Positions 1 through 6,286 of a stretch of DNA of 7,220 bases are shown here, piece by piece. Position numbers and translations under genes: made by a program. The number at the start of each line of letters is the position of its first letter. The first letter of the stretch is position 1. The stretch covers positions 1-7,220 of the forward strand of contig JAKAYN010000027.1 of assembly GCA_021826785.1 (NCBI GenBank), written 5' to 3'. Below the pieces are notes generated by a model. That model saw only the letters and a list, made by a program, of their open reading frames with translations. It did no database searches and was not told where the DNA came from. The DNA is from Thermoplasmata archaeon. Its GTDB lineage: Archaea > Thermoplasmatota > Thermoplasmata > Thermoplasmatales > Thermoplasmataceae.

Positions 1-1030
1 CTATTGATTTGTAAAGTGCCTTTATAACATCGCTTTTTAATCTGCTGCCATGGAACTCAAGAATGTAATCATCAAAGCCTAGCCTTTCAAGCCTCTTTTT
101 TACAACATCTATCGCGGCCTTTTTCTCACTTACAAAAAGGACACTCTTGCCAAGGTACATGGAATCTGCTATAATATTTGCTATCGTCTGGCTTTTACCT
201 GTTCCAGGTGGGCCTATTAGTATAAAGCTTGCACCCTTCCTTGCAGCATATATGGCCTTTAGCTGGCTCGAATCTGCATCCAGAACGTTCCTAACATTAT
301 AATCAATATCCTGCGGCATAAGACTATTTATCTCATTTAGCTTTTCATAGTCCTTTGCAAGTATTCTGGCCAGATCATTTGATTCTATCTCCATATGATG
401 CTTTCTTATATCTTCATATATCGTAATATTATTAAATGATATTGTGCCTATATATGACGATTCAATGATCTTCCAGCCAGTGCCCTTAATGGCATTTTTT
501 AATATTTTTATTGCCTCGGAAAGATCCATCGTTGAATTTATATCGTAATTAAAATCTATTCCCAGGGAATCAAACCTTTTTTTTATGTTTGGATTAAATA
601 TAATATCATCATCAATATACTGTATTGAATAATCCTTCATAAAGCGCCTTTGCATCTCAACAGGTATGAAAAAGATCTGCGTTTCTATATCGCTGTTAAA
701 ATCGTCTTTCCATTTTAATATACCAAGGGATACATAAAGGGTATTTATACCATGCTCATTTATGGACGTTTTTGATGAATAATATAAATTGTAAAGCGAT
801 CTCTTACCATAATCCTTCTTTGCAAGGGTTATCTCATCATGTTTCCGCTCATCATCATTTTCCTGGAATTTTATTGATTTGCCCTTTAAAACAAGATTAT
901 CGTATAATGTTATCATTCTCGGCGATAAAATTTTTATAAAATTCTTACCATCGAAGTATAGCATCTTATTGTTTTTAGATGAGTCAAGTAGATCCTTTTC
1001 CCATTTGTCGATAAAAGTTTCAATGTCCAT
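1..1030 (-). CDS. DUF4011-type superfamily 1 helicase, N-terminal part (gene runs off the left edge)
   Basis: The frame is open from ATG at 1030 to the left edge, giving 343 complete codons and no stop. An in-frame TAA (1033-1031) directly precedes this ATG, so the start cannot lie further upstream. Residues about 8-190 match the DUF4011 pattern: an early W..DLLDSSKNNKMLYF stretch, then NEHGINTLYVSLGILKW at 91-107, then a conserved IFFIPVEMQ block. A Upf1-like SF1 helicase core follows, with Q-motif DADSSQLKAI (Gln256), Walker A GPPGTGKS at 273-280, and a motif Ia-like FVSEKKAAIDVVKKRL. The remaining helicase motifs and any C-terminal nuclease lie outside the window. Family members are usually 1000 residues or longer, so most of the protein is unseen. 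The likely role is ATP-dependent translocation on or unwinding of nucleic acid in the cytoplasm. Some relatives carry a C-terminal Vsr-like nuclease and act in phage defence, which cannot be judged here. It lies 52 bp beyond chlID on the same strand and probably has its own promoter. Confidence 0.87.
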   Translation of the reverse strand, partial: MDIETFIDKWEKDLLDSSKNNKMLYFDGKNFIKILSPRMITLYDNLVLKGKSIKFQENDDERKHDEITLAKKDYGKRSLYNLYYSSKTSINEHGINTLYVSLGILKWKDDFNSDIETQIFFIPVEMQRRFMKDYSIQYIDDDIIFNPNIKKRFDSLGIDFNYDINSTMDLSEAIKILKNAIKGTGWKIIESSYIGTISFNNITIYEDIRKHHMEIESNDLARILAKDYEKLNEINSLMPQDIDYNVRNVLDADSSQLKAIYAARKGASFILIGPPGTGKSQTIANIIADSMYLGKSVLFVSEKKAAIDVVKKRLERLGFDDYILEFHGSRLKSDVIKALYKSI

Positions 1031-1057
1031 TTAATCGATCATTAATTATTAAAAATG

Positions 1058-1071
1058 TATATTAATTTTCC
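1058..1071 (-). promoter_or_regulatory. Candidate archaeal BRE/TATA promoter for the helicase gene
   Basis: On the minus strand a purine-rich GGAAAA (1071-1066, BRE-like) runs directly into TTAATATA (1065-1058, TATA-like). The box is centred about 31 nt upstream of the ATG at 1030. Archaeal TATA boxes sit roughly 25-27 nt before the transcription start, so the transcript would be leaderless or carry only a few leader bases. No Shine-Dalgarno is visible before this ATG, which fits. The same octamer precedes cobN. The background is very AT-rich, so chance matches are likely. The call rests on the BRE-plus-TATA pair and its spacing. Confidence 0.5.
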
Positions 1072-1082
1072 TACATCAAAAT

Positions 1083-2876
1083 TTATAAAATTCTAGATTT
1101 TATCTCAAAGATTAGATTCTCGCTCTTTTTTAATAATGTTCCACCTGATGCCCTTGCAATAATTTCATTGTAACCCGGCAGAAAATCATCATCGCCTATG
1201 ATAAAGACCCTGCTGTACCTGCCAAGGTAGGATGCAGCATCGTATATTCTTTGAGAAGATGCATCAGGATAATTGCCACGGCCGTCCGTTAATAAAAATG
1301 ATACCGTTTTTTTATTATACCTTTTTGATAGATCACCACAGAGCCTTAGTGCCTGTGCCAGTGGCGTCTTACCAGAGCCCTTTATAGATCTTAATGATGA
1401 TTCTATTGTGTTAAAATTCCTGCTAAAATTTGATATAACCTTTGCATCTGTTCCTGAGAAAGACACAAGCGAAACCTTTGAGCGCTTTAAATATGCCTCT
1501 TTAAGTATCATGCCAGATATATTAATAGCATCGTTTATACGACTCTTGAATTTCATGGATCTGCTTGCATCAACGGCGATTATAAATGGTACAGAGCCAC
1601 CTGATATTTTATTCTTAAATGAAAGATCATATGGCATAACTTTATTATCCATGTTTAATGCCATGTTTACCATTGTTCCATGTATATCCAGGTAATGCCC
1701 CGGCTTAAATGAAAATTTGTTGAAACCTGAACCCTTCGATATCCGGCCGGTATCGTTTGATGCTTTAATTTTAAAATTCACAGATTTTACAGTATTTCCA
1801 TTATCCGGTTTATCAATGTTATAATCTTTTTTTAAATCAGAGTATTCTTTTTTCCCATCATCATTTAAGTTATCTTTTAAATCGTTTTTATCATTGGAAT
1901 TGCTGTTCAAATTTGGCTTTGTAACATCCTTGGATCTATGATTCATTGCAAAGTAAAGTGCAATGTCTAAATCATTTTTATCGGGTCTTTTTCTATTATA
2001 GTATGCTGCTATTGCCCTTGCAGATTTTACAGCTGCAATCATGGCCCTGTTGCCAAGATGTTTCTCCATAATTTTTGATGCCATGTATTTTAAATCATCA
2101 TCATTTAATTTTACCTCATAAAGGATTTTCCTAGCATTTATGATTTTTTTTCTTATTTCATCATCATATTTTATGTATTTTTTTGAAAATGATGATGGAT
2201 CCATATTAAATGATTCGACCCTTTTTGATATCTCAACCATTTCCTCAATGCTTTCAGGCAGTGATGCGTTCACTGAGATCCCAAAACGGTCTAGAAGCTG
2301 TGGCCTTAGATCGCCCTCCTCAGGATTCATTGTGCCTATTAATATAAACCTTGCAGGATGTATATATGAAAGGTTCTCACGCTCAACCCTGTTTATACCT
2401 GTTGCCGCTGAATCAAGTATAGCATCAACAATGCTGTCGTCCAGAAGGTTAACCTCATCTATATAAAGTATGTTTCTGTTTGCCTCACCAAGTATACCCT
2501 CATTTAATTTTATCTCACCATGAAGCGCGGCCTTGATGTCAAGCGATCCGGAGACGCGGTCTATTGTGGCGCTTAACGGTATCTCCTTTATATCTATTTT
2601 TTTGTAAAACGCTTTTAATTGCCCGTTTTTTAAATTTTCAAGGCACTCATCGCATAGATTATTTTCATCGTCTGGATCGCAGTTAAACCTGCAGCCTGTA
2701 CTCTTTATTTCAGGCAATATTTCTGAAAGCGATCTAACCATTGTTGTCTTGGCTATGCCCTTTGGGCCTATTATTAAAATGCCCCCTATGCCTGGATCTA
2801 TGGCATTTATTAATAACCCAAGCTTTACATAGTCTTGCTTAACAATTGCAGAAAATGGAAAATTAATTATTTTCAT
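1083..2876 (-). CDS. chlID: Fused chelatase subunit ChlI-ChlD (AAA+ ATPase plus VWA domain), partner of CobN
   Basis: This 597-residue protein joins the two small subunits of an ATP-dependent tetrapyrrole metal chelatase. The N-terminal AAA+ domain (about 5-312) has Walker A GPKGIAKT at 37-44, Walker B ILYIDE at 136-141 (Asp140, Glu141), sensor-1 GTMNPEEGD at 181-189 and LLDRFG at 194-199. A four-Cys insert (Cys62, Cys66, Cys75, Cys78) follows Walker A, as in many ChlI proteins of CobN systems. A hydrophilic Asn/Asp/Lys-rich linker spans about 313-365. It is followed by a ChlD-like LDIHGTMVNMAL segment near 396-407 and a C-terminal VWA domain (about 428-597). The VWA keeps the MIDAS residues: DASRS at 436-440, Thr504 and Asp531. 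By family knowledge the AAA+ ring hydrolyses ATP and the MIDAS couples it to the large subunit. The start overlaps the cobN stop as ATGA and has a good ribosome binding site, so translational coupling is likely. The metal is inferred to be cobalt from the CobN partner; sequence alone does not prove it. Confidence 0.93.
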   Translation of the reverse strand: MKIINFPFSAIVKQDYVKLGLLINAIDPGIGGILIIGPKGIAKTTMVRSLSEILPEIKSTGCRFNCDPDDENNLCDECLENLKNGQLKAFYKKIDIKEIPLSATIDRVSGSLDIKAALHGEIKLNEGILGEANRNILYIDEVNLLDDSIVDAILDSAATGINRVERENLSYIHPARFILIGTMNPEEGDLRPQLLDRFGISVNASLPESIEEMVEISKRVESFNMDPSSFSKKYIKYDDEIRKKIINARKILYEVKLNDDDLKYMASKIMEKHLGNRAMIAAVKSARAIAAYYNRKRPDKNDLDIALYFAMNHRSKDVTKPNLNSNSNDKNDLKDNLNDDGKKEYSDLKKDYNIDKPDNGNTVKSVNFKIKASNDTGRISKGSGFNKFSFKPGHYLDIHGTMVNMALNMDNKVMPYDLSFKNKISGGSVPFIIAVDASRSMKFKSRINDAINISGMILKEAYLKRSKVSLVSFSGTDAKVISNFSRNFNTIESSLRSIKGSGKTPLAQALRLCGDLSKRYNKKTVSFLLTDGRGNYPDASSQRIYDAASYLGRYSRVFIIGDDDFLPGYNEIIARASGGTLLKKSENLIFEIKSRIL

Positions 2877-5800
2877 TCTGTTTCACCCTCCATTTCAATA
2901 TACGAGGACTCAAGTGATCTTATGCGCTCATCGCTGGTCTTCCAGATACCGCGCTTATTTGCCTCTATGAGCCTTGCAGTTATCTCATTGTATGCCCAAG
3001 GATTCTCATTTTTAAACCATTCCTTCATATCATTATCTATTGAGAACTTATCGGCTATCTTATCAAATATTGTATCATTGACCAGGCCTGTTGTAGATGC
3101 CCAGCCATATAGATGCTCTATCTTTTTTAACATCTCTGTTGCACCGCGGTAACCAAACCTTTTTTGTGATGATATCCATTCATCGTTTAAAAGCTTCATA
3201 ATTGCGGTCCTTTCTATTTCCTCCTTCATGGTTCTTACCCTTGGCGTAGATGGGATAAATGTATCCTCAAACATTAGATCTGTATTTGCACCTGATTTCT
3301 TGGACGCAAGGAAGAAACCACCGGCATAGCTGTAATTGCATGAATCGTCCATTATGTCTATTTCGTCGATTTCACGCTTATGCACAATTGATTCAACCTT
3401 TGATGAAATGCTCATTAGATTCTTTTTAGCCTCTGTGCCAAAGTTGTTCTTACCGTATGAGTAGCCCATCCATTCAATGAAAACCTCTGCAAGGTCATCG
3501 TTTGATTTCCATTGGCCTGATTCAACGGCGTTGCTGACACCTGAACCGTATGAACCCGGCTTTGACGAGAATATTCTATTTAAATGGCCCAGTTCCTCAT
3601 AGTGTTTTTTAACATAGTTAATATTTGTATTTTCATCAAGCTCTGCAATCTTCCTTATGCCTGTGTCTATTAACTCTATTATATTAAAAAGGTTATCACG
3701 CACTATGCCACTGGCCTGTATAACAACATCTATTCTTGGCCTACCAAGTTTTTCAATTGGTACGGGAACAACCTCTTTTATCTTGTTTGTGCCCTCCTGC
3801 CATACAGGTTCAAGGCCAAGTGTATATAATATCTGGGATACAAGCTCACCATCAGATCTATAAATATCAGTTGACCATAAAATGAAGCCAAGCGTTTCAG
3901 GATATCTTTTGTTTTTATTAAACTCGCTTTTTATAAGCTTTTCAGCCAGTATCTTTCCTATTTCAAATGATGATCTTGTTGGTATTTTAAATGGATCCAC
4001 AGCGTAGAAGTTCCTGCCTGATGGTATAACATCGTACCTGCCCCTTGATAGCGATCCTGAAGGGCCTGTTTCTATATACTCACCGGATAATGCCTTTAAA
4101 AGGTTATTTTTCTCGTTGTCACCTGAATAGATTAAATTATCTATGATCTTTTTATCTGTATCATCCATGTTATTAATGCCATTAAAGTATTCATTTAGTT
4201 TTTTCTTTTCTTTCTCTGGATCTATTTCAAAGCGCCTTGCAGTTGATACATACTCTATTAAATCGTCATTTTCAAGTTTTGATGCAAATGTGTAAAGCCC
4301 TTTTGAAATTATTGAATCTTTGAATAGGTTTAATCTGTGCTCAAGCTCGTGCGTTGCCTTTTCTGGATCGTCAAATGCTATTTCAATGCCAAGATTTTTG
4401 CATATATCCTCTATTTTCTTTACTATCATATTAGATCTTTTATCATTCTCGCTCTTTTGTGATTCCTCAAAATCTTCGATCAAATCCTCAAGCTTATTTA
4501 TTTCATCGGGTGCATCACCGTATGCGGTTGGTGGTGTTATATAGTCCAGAAGCACTGCATAGCTGCGCCTTTTTGCTATTATGCCCTCCCCTGGCACATT
4601 GGTTGAATAAAGGTATATATGTGGCATGGTTCCAATGGATATCTCTGGAAAACATGCGTTTGATAAACCAAGACCCTTTCCAGGCGTGAATTCTAAAGTT
4701 CCATGTGTTCCAACATGTATTATCGCATTTGCCTTGAAAACATGCTCTATATAATAATAGAATGCCAGCCAGTAGTATGTAACAGGTGTCTCGGAATCGT
4801 GTATTGACCTTATGCTGTTTACATCGTCTGAGTATGTTATCCTCTTTGGCTGTATGCCTATGAAAACATTTTTATAAAAAAGACCCGGTATTATAAAGCT
4901 ACCATCCATAAGCATGTAATCCCTTTTATAATTTAAATTGCCCCAGCGTTCTATAATCTTATTTTTTGATGTTTCAGGAAGCCCGTTAAAATATTTATTA
5001 AATTCATCGATGCCTAGCCTGTAAAATGAGTTACCATCAATTATGTCTTCTATTGATGTCCATTTGCCCTCTGGAATTGCCTTTTTGTGCATGATCTCCC
5101 TTACCAGTGCCTCCCCGTTTTCAGGGACATCCGTATCATAACCGTTGTTTTTTAGTATTCTTAAGATGTTAGACACAGATTCAAGGGTGTCAAGACCTGT
5201 TGCCGTGCCTATATTTGCCTCAAGATCCTTGAATGAAGACCCAGAGTGCAGTATAATTGCTATTCTTTTATCATGGTTATTTAATTTTTTTAGCTTTATC
5301 CAGTTATAAATCCTGGTCACCATGTATTTTATTTGATCCTCTAAAGGCACCAGCCTTCTATATATTGATTTAAATTCGGTTACCCTCTCAATGGCACCAA
5401 TTATTATTGGCTCTATGGTTCCATCCATTTCTGGTATCATTGCACTCATAATTGTGCTCACAACATCAAGACCACTTGAATCGATCCATTCCTCAGGTGT
5501 TTTGTAATAATAGATAAGTGCCTGAAAAACTGGCACATTTAGATTTAATAAAGTTTTTTTATCATTCTCCTTTATTAAAGAGAATGATAGCATGTTTATT
5601 ATGGCATCGACATTGTTTAAAAAGTATTTATTTATGCATTCCTCTGCACTTTCTATATGCTTTGATTTGTCGCCAAAACCATTTGTAAAAACTGCGATTG
5701 CTTTTAGATTATGATCTTCAAGATTTTTTATGACCGAGTCGACTATTTTTGTATCGTTATCGATCCACGCCGTTCTGTAAAAAAGTATGCCAACAGTGCC

Positions 5801-6250
5801 AATGTAATCCCCATCCTTTGACTGTTTGTATATTCCAGAGAAAGGCATTTCTATTGGCTCGGAGTAATCACATGGCTCTATTAGATTTTTTATATATAAT
5901 AGCATATTCTTTATGTTTTCATATCCACCGTAAAAATAATAGCTTGAGACCTTTGACTGAACCTCAGGCGAGACCTTTGAGTACTTGCTAAGAACGGGAT
6001 CTATTGCTATAACATAATTTTTTCTTGATATAATGTTTTCAATTCTTGATAATATATCACCGTATATGCTTTCTCCAGAGAAATGATGTATAAAAACAGC
6101 GTCGCTATCATTAATAAAATTTATAAAATCATCATCGACTGGATCCAGCCTTGGATACTTTATTTTTAAGTCTATACCTGTTTCCATTGCGGCCTTTATA
6201 AATGATCCTATAATTGAGCCGTTCCAGCCAATTAATACAGCCAACTTCAT
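2873..6250 (-). CDS. cobN: Cobaltochelatase large subunit CobN
   Basis: This 1125-residue protein is the porphyrin- and metal-binding subunit of an ATP-dependent chelatase of the CobN/BchH family. By family knowledge it inserts Co2+ into a corrin precursor for cobalamin synthesis in the cytoplasm. Family blocks occur in order along the whole length: IPEMDGTIEPIIIGA (272-286), HVGTHGTLEFTPGKG (512-526), NVPGEGIIAKRR (551-562) followed by an ITPP end, GRNFY (745-749), LGFILWSTD (787-795), GRPRIDV (836-842), YGSGVSNAVESG (901-912), RGATEMLKKIEHLYGWA (from 1035), and a C-terminal NPWAYNEITARLIEA block. The ...HGTLE motif and overall layout favour CobN over BchH/ChlH. The length is slightly below the roughly 1200-1275 usual in proteobacteria, with no sign of truncation. 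No ATG, GTG or TTG lies between the in-frame stop at 6290-6292 and the ATG at 6250. No signal peptide is seen. It overlaps chlID by 4 bp. A chelatase for another tetrapyrrole or metal, as possible for archaeal CobN-like proteins, is not excluded. Confidence 0.94.
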   Translation of the reverse strand: MKLAVLIGWNGSIIGSFIKAAMETGIDLKIKYPRLDPVDDDFINFINDSDAVFIHHFSGESIYGDILSRIENIISRKNYVIAIDPVLSKYSKVSPEVQSKVSSYYFYGGYENIKNMLLYIKNLIEPCDYSEPIEMPFSGIYKQSKDGDYIGTVGILFYRTAWIDNDTKIVDSVIKNLEDHNLKAIAVFTNGFGDKSKHIESAEECINKYFLNNVDAIINMLSFSLIKENDKKTLLNLNVPVFQALIYYYKTPEEWIDSSGLDVVSTIMSAMIPEMDGTIEPIIIGAIERVTEFKSIYRRLVPLEDQIKYMVTRIYNWIKLKKLNNHDKRIAIILHSGSSFKDLEANIGTATGLDTLESVSNILRILKNNGYDTDVPENGEALVREIMHKKAIPEGKWTSIEDIIDGNSFYRLGIDEFNKYFNGLPETSKNKIIERWGNLNYKRDYMLMDGSFIIPGLFYKNVFIGIQPKRITYSDDVNSIRSIHDSETPVTYYWLAFYYYIEHVFKANAIIHVGTHGTLEFTPGKGLGLSNACFPEISIGTMPHIYLYSTNVPGEGIIAKRRSYAVLLDYITPPTAYGDAPDEINKLEDLIEDFEESQKSENDKRSNMIVKKIEDICKNLGIEIAFDDPEKATHELEHRLNLFKDSIISKGLYTFASKLENDDLIEYVSTARRFEIDPEKEKKKLNEYFNGINNMDDTDKKIIDNLIYSGDNEKNNLLKALSGEYIETGPSGSLSRGRYDVIPSGRNFYAVDPFKIPTRSSFEIGKILAEKLIKSEFNKNKRYPETLGFILWSTDIYRSDGELVSQILYTLGLEPVWQEGTNKIKEVVPVPIEKLGRPRIDVVIQASGIVRDNLFNIIELIDTGIRKIAELDENTNINYVKKHYEELGHLNRIFSSKPGSYGSGVSNAVESGQWKSNDDLAEVFIEWMGYSYGKNNFGTEAKKNLMSISSKVESIVHKREIDEIDIMDDSCNYSYAGGFFLASKKSGANTDLMFEDTFIPSTPRVRTMKEEIERTAIMKLLNDEWISSQKRFGYRGATEMLKKIEHLYGWASTTGLVNDTIFDKIADKFSIDNDMKEWFKNENPWAYNEITARLIEANKRGIWKTSDERIRSLESSYIEMEGETE
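2883..2891 (-). promoter_or_regulatory. Shine-Dalgarno site for chlID inside the cobN 3' end
   Basis: GGAGGGTGA on the minus strand lies within the last codons of cobN and ends 6 nt before the chlID ATG at 2876. It resembles the archaeal anti-Shine-Dalgarno complement GGAGGTGA with one extra G. It supports the ATG in the ATGA overlap as the true start. It also contrasts with cobN, which has no such site, matching the archaeal habit of leaderless first genes and Shine-Dalgarno-led internal genes. Confidence 0.75.
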
Positions 6251-6271
6251 AAAAAGTAAAATGTATTTTAG

Positions 6272-6286
6272 TATATTAATGATTCC
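6272..6286 (-). promoter_or_regulatory. Candidate archaeal promoter for the cobN-chlID operon (leaderless)
   Basis: On the minus strand TTAATATA (6279-6272) is preceded by purine-rich GGAATCA (6286-6280), a plausible TATA box and BRE. The box is centred about 25-26 nt upstream of the cobN ATG, the spacing expected if transcription starts at or next to that ATG. The 25 bp gap has no Shine-Dalgarno, which agrees with leaderless initiation. The stop codon TAA of the upstream surface-protein gene (6278-6276) lies within the TATA-like box, so the promoter is embedded in that gene's 3' end. The gap is far too short for a cobalamin riboswitch, and none is seen. Confidence 0.55.

Noticed and set aside
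1051..1055. T5 tract downstream of chlID as a terminator
   Set aside because: It is only five T with no hairpin, and it lies just downstream of the likely helicase promoter box. Termination here is possible but not supportable from sequence alone.
1273..1695. Plus-strand open frame of 140 codons within chlID
   Set aside because: It is antisense to a gene with intact conserved AAA+/VWA motifs, shows no recognisable domain and has no promoter or ribosome site that I can see. It is a shadow of the minus-strand gene.
2140..3152. Plus-strand open frames at 2140-2466 and 2835-3152
   Set aside because: Both are antisense to chlID or cobN with Ser/Ile/Phe-rich low-quality translations typical of the complement of AT-rich coding DNA.
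3657..5991. Short plus-strand open frames at 3657-3863, 4320-4544, 4459-4689 and 5749-5991
   Set aside because: All lie inside cobN opposite conserved motifs, two overlap each other, and none resembles a protein family.
6251..6262. T-rich run (minus strand ATTTTACTTTTT) as a terminator for the surface-protein gene
   Set aside because: Archaeal termination often uses T-tracts, but this one adjoins the cobN ATG and no hairpin is present. In AT-rich sequence it is not distinguishable from chance.
6251..6275. Cobalamin riboswitch or other leader control ahead of cobN
   Set aside because: The gap is only 25 bp and the transcript appears leaderless, so no structured leader can fit.
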